This document shows, in pieces, positions 51,788-59,223 of a stretch of 64,000 bases of DNA (positions within the stretch are counted from its first letter, which is position 1; each line of letters begins with the position of its first letter). Source of the stretch: Spirochaetales bacterium (GTDB taxonomy: Bacteria > Spirochaetota > Spirochaetia > SZUA-6 > JAFGRV01). The notes under the pieces are model-generated. The model ran no database searches. It worked only from the letters and a program-made list of their open reading frames with translations, and had not been told where the DNA came from. The DNA lies in contig JAFGQK010000057.1 of assembly GCA_016935735.1 (NCBI GenBank), positions 23,623 through 87,622 of the forward strand. Reading direction: 5' to 3'. Both the position numbers and the translations under genes were made by a program.

Positions 51788-53515
51788 TTACCGCACATGT
51801 TCAGTCAATGAAAACTCATTGATGAAAGAATTAAATTCCCCGTTTAAATACGCTTCTTTTAATTTATACCGCTGGAGTTTTCCACTTGTTGTCACCGGGA
51901 ACTGCGTTACCGGGATAATATGGGATACGCCGACACCGATTCTCTTTATAATGTGTTTGGCAATTGTCAGGGCAATCTGTGAAAACAAACTTAAATCACC
52001 TCTGAATCTGAGAAAACAGATGATTTCTTCTGTTTGCAGAACCGGGTTATAAACCCCGCAGACTGCAATTCCTTTTTTATTTATTATTTCCAGTTCATTG
52101 CAGATTACCTCTATATCATATGCATGATATGTATTGCCATTAACGAAAATAATATCTTTCTTCCTGCCGATTATAGTAAGATAACCATCCCTTAAGAATC
52201 CAATATCACCCGTTTTCAACCATCCGTCGGTATTTATTGCGTTTGCGGTAGCTTCCGGATTATTATAATAGCCGCTGGTCACATTATTCCCTTTTATCTC
52301 TATATTCCCAATTATTCTTTCTCCTGCTTCATTACCATTCTCATCGCAAATTCTTACAAAACAATCACAGATCGGTTTTCCTGTTTCTACCAAACATACA
52401 GCATCATCATCAGTACTCTCTATTTCCCTGATTTTATCTCCGATATTTAAAAAATTTCTATCGATATAAACCTCGACATATTCGGTGCCCGGATCGGGAA
52501 ATGCAACAGCAACAGTGGCCTCGGCCAGTCCGTATACAGGGTACATAGCGGTTTGGGGTAATCCAAAGGGTTTCAGGTTCTCGATGAAGGTCCTGCATAC
52601 ATCGGCAGATATAGGTTCTGCTCCATTGTAAAAAAGCTGGATAAAGGATAAATCAATATCAGCACATTTTTCAGGTTTAAAAAACTTCATTATATGCTTA
52701 TATCCGAAATTCGGTGATGAAGCATATTTCGGTTTATATTCGGCTATCTTTTTTAGCCAGAACATCGGATTTCTGACAAACAGGAAGGGAGGCATGAGAT
52801 AATTATTACAATCCCCGACAACAGGTACGAGATGAAAACCAATAAGTCCCATATCATGCGTAAGAGGCATCCAGCCTAAATAACAACCTCTTGTTTTAAT
52901 CGTACCGGATGTATTTAGAATTGCCCTGGTATTCGTGAGTAAATTTCTATGTGTTAATATCACACCCTTGGGAGTACTTGTTGATCCGGATGAAAATTGG
53001 ATAAATGCAATATCCGATTCTTTTGGGATCTGGATAATTCCATCTTGAGTATAATCATTAATGTGTTCTACTTTCAAAGATTTGTCAGCTATTTGCATCG
53101 ACAGCTGATTGAAACCTGCTTTTTCCGTATAATCCAGGATACGCGGCAGATTATTTCCGGCAATAATAAGAGATGGATCATTAAGTGTTTTCCAGATATT
53201 TACTATTTTATATATATTTTTTTCATACTCGGGAAATGTTATTGGCACAGGAATAATTCCGCCTAAAAGACATGCCCAAAAAACCAGGATAAAATCGAAA
53301 TTATTGGGTAACAGAAGAATTAATTCATGATTTTTTTGTAAACCTGCTGCTTGCAGCCCACCTAAAACTTTTCTTGCTTTATCCAGCATCTGTTTATAAG
53401 TAATATGTATATCACCATCGCTTTCAATAAAAACTATTTTCTTTTCAGAATGGCTTTTATCACATAATACTTCAACTAAATTCTTGTATTCTGATATTTT
53501 CTTTTCTGGTATCAT
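51788..53515 (-). CDS. Fatty-acyl-AMP ligase-like adenylating enzyme
   Basis: Adenylate-forming enzyme that would activate a carboxylic acid and hand it to an ACP. It shows the P-loop FSSGSTSTPKGV, the NGAEPIS and YGLAEATV signatures typical of FAALs, the hinge GRKKDIIFVNGNTYHAYDIE and the C-terminal SGKLQR lysine motif. The frame is open from a TTG at 53542, but the ATG at 53513-53515 (MIPEKK) has GGGGA eight bases upstream whereas the earlier TTG and ATG have no such site, so I choose 53515 (575 aa). It sits 32 bases before megasynthase B. B already has an FkbH loading domain, so the ligase's role is unclear: an alternative starter, an activated side chain, or reloading. The substrate cannot be read from the sequence. 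Confidence 0.9.
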   Translation of the reverse strand: MIPEKKISEYKNLVEVLCDKSHSEKKIVFIESDGDIHITYKQMLDKARKVLGGLQAAGLQKNHELILLLPNNFDFILVFWACLLGGIIPVPITFPEYEKNIYKIVNIWKTLNDPSLIIAGNNLPRILDYTEKAGFNQLSMQIADKSLKVEHINDYTQDGIIQIPKESDIAFIQFSSGSTSTPKGVILTHRNLLTNTRAILNTSGTIKTRGCYLGWMPLTHDMGLIGFHLVPVVGDCNNYLMPPFLFVRNPMFWLKKIAEYKPKYASSPNFGYKHIMKFFKPEKCADIDLSFIQLFYNGAEPISADVCRTFIENLKPFGLPQTAMYPVYGLAEATVAVAFPDPGTEYVEVYIDRNFLNIGDKIREIESTDDDAVCLVETGKPICDCFVRICDENGNEAGERIIGNIEIKGNNVTSGYYNNPEATANAINTDGWLKTGDIGFLRDGYLTIIGRKKDIIFVNGNTYHAYDIEVICNELEIINKKGIAVCGVYNPVLQTEEIICFLRFRGDLSLFSQIALTIAKHIIKRIGVGVSHIIPVTQFPVTTSGKLQRYKLKEAYLNGEFNSFINEFSLTEHVR

Positions 53516-53723
53516 AATGTTATTCCCCATTTTTATTATCAATGATTATATGTCCACCTTGTAAAAACGACAATTGAAGTACAACTACGTTGAACACTAA
53601 TCAAGATAAGTAAAGTGAATTATTATAAATGAGTGGTAATTCCCGGATACAGCTTATTAATTGCTGCTTAATAAGATAAGATAGGTTTTTTATTTTTTCT
53701 GGATTGTATTTGTCATGAAGTGG
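53516..53723 (-). other. Intergenic gap between HMGS and ligase genes, with an AT-rich hairpin
   Basis: A 208-base stretch without a gene, the longest gap inside the operon after the LoaP leader. It holds an 8-bp perfect inverted repeat at 53653-53675 (CTTATTAA/TTAATAAG, 7-base loop). In the direction of transcription the repeat is not followed by a T-run, so it is not a standard intrinsic terminator. It may be an mRNA processing or stability element. No convincing promoter was seen. Confidence 0.5.
53653..53675 (-). repeat. 8-bp inverted repeat, possible mRNA hairpin
   Basis: The arms CTTATTAA and TTAATAAG are perfectly complementary around a 7-base loop, about 50 bases after the HMGS stop codon in the transcribed direction. 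The stem is AT-only apart from its outer C-G pair. On the minus strand CTGTATCCGG follows, not a U-tract, so termination is unlikely. Confidence 0.45.
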
Positions 53724-54956
53724 TTAAGACCACATATATTCCCTGTGATACCCGTTCACTTTTTTTAATACCAACATGTTTTTGCCTTCCATGGATTGTT
53801 CGTATATATTTGAAAATTTTGATATGTCTATTTCCTTATCTTTGATCCCGAATACCCACTCCATATTCATATCGATTATCCTGTCATATTCCTCAAAATC
53901 CAGTTCATACCTGCTGCCGAGATGTTCGGCTATTTTCATTTTACGTAATACTTCTTTAGATCTGGGAGAAATTAAGCCACTATAAAATTCAGAGGAGCAA
54001 CCTGAACCATAGGAAAATATGCCAATACGGTTGTAATTATCCAGTTCGACAGTATCAACCAGACTGCAAACAGCCATGTATACGGTAGCAGAGTATATGT
54101 TTCCCACTAAAACACAATATTTCAATGAGGGTTCCACCCGCTTTTGAAAATCGTGTTCTATTTGTTCCATTGAAATTCCATTCATCTTTCGCATTAAGTT
54201 TCTATGTGCTCCCTTTACCATTCCAGCGAACGGTGTGTGAAAGGCCAGATAATTAAAGGTATCGATAAAATCAACACCTTCGACCTTACTCTGGTAGTGC
54301 TTAAAGCTGTTTTCAAAACAATCCAGGTAGGTAAGTAAAGAGAGATCTGCGTCACCTAATTCAATTTCAGGTAGAGGACGGCATGTATCCATCACCTCAT
54401 AGCTGTAATGACCGGTCGCGCCAAGATCTATTTCCATGATTTCAGGATTATCGCTTACCAGCATCGCTACTGCTCCTACAGATTGTGTGGGCTCTGCATA
54501 TGTTTTTTTTGCAGCAGCCCGTGCCGTATCAGTAGCAATCACCAGGGCTTTCGCTCCCGGTGATACGCCGGAGGCGATAAAACAGACAGCCATCTGGAGG
54601 GCAGATGTGCCTCCATAGCATGCCTGTTTCACCTCAAATAATCGACAGTGCCGGCTTAGATCCAGGTAATCATGAATATACGTACTCAATGATTTCCCGA
54701 AATCCAAGCCTGATTCTGTCGAAGTTATCACAAGCTCAATCTTATGTTTATCTTCCGGACTTAATAAATCCATTATCGGTTTTGCCGCGTTAACAGCATT
54801 GGTTACGCCATCCTCACAGGGAAGACCAACAGATTTCTTTTTCATCATTAAATTATCAAAACGTTCCAGGTTAAGACCTCTTTTCTCAAAAAGAGTCTTT
54901 ACGTCAACATAAGCCGGTCCCCCATATAAATTTATCGCTTCAATTCCAACATTCAT
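53724..54956 (-). CDS. HMG-CoA synthase-like enzyme of a beta-branching cassette
   Basis: 410-residue homologue of the HMGS enzymes of trans-AT PKS clusters (PksG type). These add an acetyl unit from a donor ACP to the beta-keto group of a PKS-bound chain, giving a beta-branch. Visible catalytic elements are the Glu in TSTESG, the nucleophile in KQACYGGTSAL and the His in AFHTPFAGMVKG. The length fits the family. The ATG follows GGAAGGAAA. It is separated by 47 bases from the exported hydrolase upstream and belongs with the donor ACP and the Ser-type KS. The hydratase/decarboxylase partners of the cassette are not in this window. A primary-metabolism HMG-CoA synthase is the alternative, made unlikely by the context. 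Confidence 0.93.
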   Translation of the reverse strand: MNVGIEAINLYGGPAYVDVKTLFEKRGLNLERFDNLMMKKKSVGLPCEDGVTNAVNAAKPIMDLLSPEDKHKIELVITSTESGLDFGKSLSTYIHDYLDLSRHCRLFEVKQACYGGTSALQMAVCFIASGVSPGAKALVIATDTARAAAKKTYAEPTQSVGAVAMLVSDNPEIMEIDLGATGHYSYEVMDTCRPLPEIELGDADLSLLTYLDCFENSFKHYQSKVEGVDFIDTFNYLAFHTPFAGMVKGAHRNLMRKMNGISMEQIEHDFQKRVEPSLKYCVLVGNIYSATVYMAVCSLVDTVELDNYNRIGIFSYGSGCSSEFYSGLISPRSKEVLRKMKIAEHLGSRYELDFEEYDRIIDMNMEWVFGIKDKEIDISKFSNIYEQSMEGKNMLVLKKVNGYHREYMWS

Positions 54957-55003
54957 TTTTATTTCCTTCCATCTAACATATTTGAGCTCTTATTATTCCG
55001 GTT

Positions 55004-56245
55004 TTAATTGGTATGGGCATTTAACCAATTAAGTAATGGCACTTTAACATCCTGCAGTGAATTGGCACCAAACATAACATCCACATGTCCATAACCATCC
55101 AGGTAATTAATGGTAACATCACTATTTACTGTCAGGTTGGGAATCAGATCACCTGGCGGAACACCATCCGGACAATTTATTTGTGTAAGAAAAGCTATGG
55201 CTGGTAAATCAACAACATTATCATCATAGTCAAAATAAGGAACATCATCATAAGCAGCTAATTGCATATCCTCAATTGTTTGGATTGAAGGATAATATCG
55301 TGTAAAATCATTTACTATTTTGACCAGGATATCTTTTGCTATGTACCCTCCAAAATAATTTGTCAACATACCCGGCCCCCACAGGTAATATGCCTCGGTT
55401 ACAACCAGATCCGAAATATCTTCGTAGTTAGCCGGTAATGGAGCACCTACCATATTCTTTGAATTTGGCAATAATTTTGCTAATTTCCATGATTCATAAT
55501 TCGGGGTGCCAATATCATAGACCCAGGGAACCGGATCACCGGTTTCTGGATTCGGCAGCATACCTGCCTTGAAAAATGCTATCACCTGCATATAAGTTAA
55601 TTCGTCCATAGGATCACCATATGGGGGATAGTCCTTGATAGCACCATCCAGACTTACAAGACCTTTAAGGTCATTTTGATATTTATTTGCATAAATAAAC
55701 ATCAGGGTCGCCCCCCGGCTGAATCCACTCATGAAAATTTTACTGGTATGACTCAGTATCTTAATTAAATTTACGCATTCTTTCACATCTTCACGAAATA
55801 CTCCGTATGTCCAATCTGTAGTAGACAATAAATCAACACCGCCTGCCAATAACTGTTCATAATCCATATCCGGTATATTGGCTACCCTGCAATCAATGGT
55901 AAATACATCATAGCCATTGTTTGCCAGGTAAATCATTGTGTTACTATTGCTATCAGTAATGTCGGACCATCCGGCAGCCTGGTAGGTTCCGGGAAGCATC
56001 AAAATTACTTTCCTGCTGTTCCGCTTCCAGGGTTCCTTTTTGACAACCCTGTGTAATACGATTTTATCAAGGTTATTATCACTATTGAACTGCCATTGAG
56101 TATGAATCAATTGCGGATTATCCGCTACCACAGTTAACTCTTTGAATTTCCATTTCATGAAATCTTGTAGATCACCTTGTGCTGATACGGTGAACGCTAT
56201 GAGTAACATTGCTCCCAAACAAAGAAAAATCTTTTTTGTCTTCAT
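55004..56245 (-). CDS. Exported alpha/beta hydrolase
   Basis: 413-residue protein with a clear Sec signal peptide (positive MKTKK, hydrophobic LCLGAMLLIAF, likely cleavage after VSA near residue 22). The mature part has an oxyanion-type LPGTYQ segment, a nucleophile elbow SGFSRG near residue 193 and a late GYGHVD His, together an alpha/beta-hydrolase Ser-Asp-His set. ATG is preceded by AAAGGAGAG at good spacing. It lies between the Ser-type KS and the HMGS in the same direction, so it is probably transcribed with the PKS. Export means it cannot act on chains held inside the cell. Processing of a secreted precursor, self-protection, or cleavage of an external substrate are possible. I do not recognise a specific family. 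Confidence 0.85.
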   Translation of the reverse strand: MKTKKIFLCLGAMLLIAFTVSAQGDLQDFMKWKFKELTVVADNPQLIHTQWQFNSDNNLDKIVLHRVVKKEPWKRNSRKVILMLPGTYQAAGWSDITDSNSNTMIYLANNGYDVFTIDCRVANIPDMDYEQLLAGGVDLLSTTDWTYGVFREDVKECVNLIKILSHTSKIFMSGFSRGATLMFIYANKYQNDLKGLVSLDGAIKDYPPYGDPMDELTYMQVIAFFKAGMLPNPETGDPVPWVYDIGTPNYESWKLAKLLPNSKNMVGAPLPANYEDISDLVVTEAYYLWGPGMLTNYFGGYIAKDILVKIVNDFTRYYPSIQTIEDMQLAAYDDVPYFDYDDNVVDLPAIAFLTQINCPDGVPPGDLIPNLTVNSDVTINYLDGYGHVDVMFGANSLQDVKVPLLNWLNAHTN

Positions 56246-56407
56246 AATTTTACTCTCCTTTTATAGTATTTGTTTAATATCTCCATTATGTCCCCGGATT
56301 AAGCTGTTATATAAAAGTCATTTAAACGCACTATTTGAACTTGCCCGGGGTATAATAATGGAAAATTAATCTGCAGTAAGACTGCGGATAATTATTTATT
56401 TGCATAT
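56246..56407 (-). other. Intergenic gap between Ser-type KS and hydrolase genes
   Basis: 162 bases without a gene. Apart from the hydrolase ribosome binding site, it contains distant GC-rich complementary tracts (CCCCGG near 56294 and CCGGGG near 56344), separated by about 45 AT-rich bases. The meaning is unclear. I see no convincing promoter or terminator. Confidence 0.4.
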
Positions 56408-57676
56408 TTAAATCTTCTTAATCACAATGGAAGTATTCATACCACCAAAACCAAAGGAATTGCTCATTCCAATATTAATTTCAACAGTTTCGGCCACAGA
56501 ACCGGCAAACCGGCATACCTCATCGACAGGGTTATCAAGATTAATATTGGGATGAACAAAATTATTCTGTAGTTGTATTATAGTTGCTATCAACTCGACA
56601 ACTCCTGCTGAATAAAGACAATGCCCGGTTAATCCTTTTGTTGAATTGATTATTAATGTTGATAAATTATTTTTAAAAACCTCTTTTATCGAATCAATCT
56701 CTGTATTATCTCCTATAGGGGAGGATGTACCATGAGTATTTAAATAATCAATATCGCCCGGCTTTAACTGACATTTCTTTAATGCAGTTGCCATAGCCCG
56801 GACTTCTCCCTCCTGTCTCGGGTCTGCCATGCGATTACCATCAAGGACTATAGCGCCGCCTAATAGTTCTGCATTTATATCTGTCTTTCTTTTTTCCACC
56901 GATCCGGATGACTCCAATATTATACAGCCGCTGGCCTGGCCGTAAATAAAACCTTCGTGTTCCTCATCAAAAGGCCGGCATGCTTTTCGTGGATTGTTTT
57001 TAAATTTTTTTCCACCCATAGCTCCTGAATTCTTAAATCCCTGTAAATCCATCGGAGAAAGATCGGCCAGACAACCGACAACCATACATATATCCATATC
57101 CCCTTGTTCAATAAGTTGATATCCCTTTACCAGACCGACATTCCCGCTTGCAGAAGCCCCTCCGGTTGTAAATCCTTCACCATGTATTTGAAATATTTCA
57201 CTTAGAATCCCCATAATATTTGTATCCAGATATTCGATGGCATACCGGGGAGTGAGATATTCAGGCCCTTTGATAAATTTATCATATAATTGAAATTGAT
57301 AATTATTACTCAGATTCTGGCCTGCAATAATTATCCCTGTTCTTTCCGGACTTACTGGATTATTAAATAAATCGGCGTTATTCCATGCTTCTGATGCAGC
57401 AATTACCCCTGCTATTACAGGAAGAGGGGAACGTCCGGCATAGCGTAAAATATTTGTACTGCAGGAAACCGGTAGCCAGGTATATTTATCAAGGAGAGTA
57501 TTCAGACTAAAATCTTTTATTGTTGCTCCTATAACAGCAGAATCCATTGAAATTTCAGGGCCGGGTAGATAGCCAAAATTCGTATTCCCATGTTTCAAGG
57601 ATTGACTGAAATCATTAACATTGAATCCGATTGAGCTTACTATGCCCATCCCGGTAACCAGAACTCTACTTTTCAT
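56408..57676 (-). CDS. Decarboxylating-type ketosynthase (active-site Ser) of the beta-branching cassette
   Basis: FabF-like ketosynthase of about 422 residues. The active-site Cys position reads GGASASGN, i.e. Ser, while both His sites remain (NTHGTSS and GLTGH). This is the pattern of the PksF-type KS that decarboxylates malonyl-ACP to acetyl-ACP for the HMGS instead of condensing. The frame is open from a TTG at 57682, but the ATG at 57674-57676 overlaps the end of the upstream ACP gene by 11 bases (translational coupling) and is the more natural start. Together with the ACP and HMGS genes it forms a beta-branching set. A primary-metabolism FabF would keep the Cys. Confidence 0.92.
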   Translation of the reverse strand: MKSRVLVTGMGIVSSIGFNVNDFSQSLKHGNTNFGYLPGPEISMDSAVIGATIKDFSLNTLLDKYTWLPVSCSTNILRYAGRSPLPVIAGVIAASEAWNNADLFNNPVSPERTGIIIAGQNLSNNYQFQLYDKFIKGPEYLTPRYAIEYLDTNIMGILSEIFQIHGEGFTTGGASASGNVGLVKGYQLIEQGDMDICMVVGCLADLSPMDLQGFKNSGAMGGKKFKNNPRKACRPFDEEHEGFIYGQASGCIILESSGSVEKRKTDINAELLGGAIVLDGNRMADPRQEGEVRAMATALKKCQLKPGDIDYLNTHGTSSPIGDNTEIDSIKEVFKNNLSTLIINSTKGLTGHCLYSAGVVELIATIIQLQNNFVHPNINLDNPVDEVCRFAGSVAETVEINIGMSNSFGFGGMNTSIVIKKI

Positions 57677-57905
57677 GGGCAATAAACTCCGATAGAGCCC
57701 CTATATTTTTAAATTTCACTATTTTTGTCAGGGGAATTTTCAGGTTTAGATCCTCTAAGGTCTTGAGGATAATTTCTGAACGATCAATAGAATTGGCTCC
57801 CAGATCTTTAAGTTCTTTGTCAGGGGTTATAACATCCTGTGTTATATGGGGAAGAACCGTGATTATATTTTTTTGAATTACCCTAAATATTTCATCTTTA
57901 CACAT
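57666..57905 (-). CDS. Stand-alone donor acyl carrier protein
   Basis: 79-residue ACP with the phosphopantetheine site in LGANSIDRSEI. The NSIDR form, rather than DSLDx, is typical of the free donor ACP (AcpK type) of beta-branching cassettes in trans-AT PKS clusters. It carries malonate, then acetate after decarboxylation by the Ser-type KS encoded next, and gives it to the HMGS. ATG at 57903-57905 follows AGGAGA. The last 11 bases overlap the KS gene. It is the first gene after the LoaP leader. Confidence 0.92.
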   Translation of the reverse strand: MCKDEIFRVIQKNIITVLPHITQDVITPDKELKDLGANSIDRSEIILKTLEDLNLKIPLTKIVKFKNIGALSEFIAHEK

Positions 57906-57991
57906 TATAAATATCTCCTATTTAATTCCAGGATAAGTAATAATTGTAACAATCAACTCGCCTGGTATTATTATTTTCTATCATATAACGA

Positions 57992-58003
57992 AGGCTTAAG
58001 CCT
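57992..58003 (-). repeat. 12-base perfect palindrome in the LoaP leader
   Basis: AGGCTTAAGCCT is a perfect palindrome without a loop, about 87 bases upstream of the donor ACP start codon. It could be a protein binding site in DNA or the closing part of a larger RNA fold. Confidence 0.5.
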
Positions 58004-58005
58004 AC

Positions 58006-58031
58006 AACCTGGTTAACAGGCTATCCAGGTT
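58006..58031 (-). promoter_or_regulatory. Leader hairpin II (7-bp stem)
   Basis: AACCTGG at 58006-58012 and CCAGGTT at 58025-58031 are perfectly complementary with a 12-base loop. The second arm is shared with hairpin I, so the two folds exclude each other. This is the arrangement expected of an attenuator or antiterminator site. Confidence 0.5.
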
Positions 58032-58052
58032 ATGCTGGTCTAATTAACCTGG
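58025..58052 (-). promoter_or_regulatory. Leader hairpin I (8-bp stem)
   Basis: CCAGGTTA at 58025-58032 and TAACCTGG at 58045-58052 are perfectly complementary around a 12-base loop. In the transcribed direction it forms first, starting about 19 bases after the loaP stop codon. It is a candidate recognition hairpin for the NusG-type antiterminator. Confidence 0.5.
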
Positions 58053-58070
58053 CAGCCACCATAAGATATT

Positions 58071-58598
58071 TCAGTTAGTGTTAATATATTGTTTTTGTAT
58101 TACTTCAATCCCTAAATTTATTCTCATTTTTCTTTTAAACAGGAATATCTCCACTTTTGCTTTACTCTTTTTTTGATCGATCCATAAAATATTGCCTTGA
58201 AGAATCTTCAGAGGGCCTGCTGTGATTTCAATCCTTTCTCCGACTTTAATCCCCCGGGATAATTGAAAAGTTCCGTTTTCATTTGCAGACCTTAAAAGCA
58301 GTTCTATTTCCTCTTTATAAACCTTACAGGGTTTGTTGTTTATAGATATTGGAGAGATAAATTCTTTGGAAAGATATAAATTGGCTATTTTACAGGCCTC
58401 TTTTATGGATTGATAAACAAAAATATAACCGGAAAATAAAGGTCCGAATTTCTTTACTTTCTTGTTTTGTCTGGAGTGAATTATTTCTCTTTTAAAAATA
58501 GTCATCTGTATTGGAGGTGAAGCATATTTTTCTATTTTTTCTTTTATAAACTGCTCTTTTCCTGTTGTGACTTGAAGTACATACCAATCGCTAAACAA
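58071..58598 (-). CDS. loaP: NusG-family specialised antiterminator, LoaP type
   Basis: 175-residue NusG paralogue. The N-terminal NGN domain begins MFSDWYVLQVTTGKE and includes the FGPLFSGYIFV segment. The C-terminal KOW domain spans about residues 118-170 (KILQGNILWID). NusG paralogues of the LoaP kind increase RNA polymerase processivity through very long antibiotic operons and are known from PKS clusters of bacilli, with relatives in spirochaetes. It heads the operon here, ahead of more than 57 kb of co-directional genes, where such help would be needed. Start is TTG at 58596-58598, with AGGAGA nine bases upstream and no ATG before residue 33. It is too short for, and outside the usual context of, housekeeping nusG. 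The subfamily (LoaP rather than RfaH or UpxY) rests mainly on context. Confidence 0.85.
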   Translation of the reverse strand: MFSDWYVLQVTTGKEQFIKEKIEKYASPPIQMTIFKREIIHSRQNKKVKKFGPLFSGYIFVYQSIKEACKIANLYLSKEFISPISINNKPCKVYKEEIELLLRSANENGTFQLSRGIKVGERIEITAGPLKILQGNILWIDQKKSKAKVEIFLFKRKMRINLGIEVIQKQYINTN

Positions 58599-58862
58599 AG
58601 TGTAGTTTCTCCTTTTTTAGAGTAAATTTCTCCCCTTCTACCTGCAAAATTTTTTCTTCTACAGGTTTTTTTTTCAATATCCCATCGCTAAGCCACCGGA
58701 AAAGACCTATAAAGCTGTTTTTCCCGGATCGATAGGGTCTTTGTCACGCAAATCTCAGGCTGACTACCCTATTGTTTCGAAAAAAATAAATACTACCGTA
58801 TGGAAATCCTTATCTAAAGTCTATAATTTTTTTTTGAAACGATACTACTTAACTTACGTGCA
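58599..58862 (-). promoter_or_regulatory. Structured 5' leader of the loaP-like gene
   Basis: About 264 bases lie between the expected transcription start and the TTG of the antiterminator gene. In the transcribed direction an ATAGGGT arm can pair with ACCCTAT about 30 bases later, and that same CCCTATCG can instead pair with CGATGGG about 50 bases further on, so the stems compete. Between them is CCGGGAAAA paired with TTTTCCGG. A later ACCTG...CAGGT pair flanks an AT-rich loop. An AGGAGA Shine-Dalgarno site lies at 58608-58613. I could not match it to a riboswitch class. Structure is seen by eye only. Confidence 0.5.
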
Positions 58863-58868
58863 AAAGAT

Positions 58869-58896
58869 ATTATAACACAGGTATTCAAAAAATCAA
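58869..58896 (-). promoter_or_regulatory. Sigma70-type promoter for the PKS operon
   Basis: On the minus strand TTGATT (58891-58896) and a perfect TATAAT (58869-58874) are separated by 16 bases, placing the start near 58862. It is the best promoter seen in the gap and points towards the antiterminator gene and the whole PKS operon. The strongly A/T-rich tract just upstream could act as an UP element. Confidence 0.65.
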
Positions 58897-59223
58897 GAAA
58901 AAAAAATAAAAAAATGATTTTTTTCTTGTTCTTATTGCTTCTTTCTTATATTTTATATAAAATAAGAGGGGGATATTAGTACCCTGGTTCTAATTCCTTA
59001 TATTATAAAGAATTACAACATAACATATATGATTCTATAAAAAAGAGTTTACCTGTATTAAGGAATAATGGTGAAAATACACATTATTGCAGCATGGGAA
59101 GGAATGCTTGAACCTGTTCTTAACTGTTCTCCACTCCATTTCAGGCATATAATGATAATTATGTAATTTATAAACTCCACTTATAATATTGCATAAAATC
59201 GATTTTTATGATACTATTACACC
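58897..59223. other. Divergent intergenic region, AT-rich
   Basis: About 327 bases between the operon promoter and the ATPase gene on the other strand. Composition is strongly AT, with long A and T runs. Just before the ATPase start there is a possible plus-strand promoter, TTGCAT, 17 bases, TACTAT, ending six bases before the ATG, which would give an almost leaderless transcript. No other gene, tRNA or repeat array was seen. Confidence 0.45.

Larger units (their letters stand above)
57906..58070 (-). promoter_or_regulatory. Leader between loaP-like gene and biosynthetic genes, with competing hairpins
   Basis: 165 bases separate the antiterminator gene from the first biosynthetic gene. Read on the minus strand, CCAGGTTA (58025-58032, complement) can pair with TAACCTGG (58045-58052), and the overlapping arm at 58025-58031 can instead pair with 58006-58012. 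The two stems are therefore mutually exclusive. Next comes a 12-base perfect palindrome AGGCTTAAGCCT (57992-58003). LoaP proteins of bacilli act on an RNA hairpin in the leader just downstream of their gene, so this is the natural candidate target. The pairing is seen in sequence; its function is inferred. Confidence 0.6.

Noticed and set aside
53576-53600. Possible mini-element in the HMGS-ligase gap (GTTGAAC)
   Set aside because: No complementary left arm and no tail; chance match.
1-58600. Many plus-strand open frames of 60-160 codons across the PKS region
   Set aside because: They lie opposite long minus-strand coding frames with clear PKS domains, lack ribosome binding sites and show no recognisable domains, so they are shadows.
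58675-58800. Cyclic-di-GMP or other known riboswitch in the loaP leader
   Set aside because: Some short stretches resemble GEMM-type motifs, but the order and conserved loops do not match when read through. I keep only the description of a structured leader.
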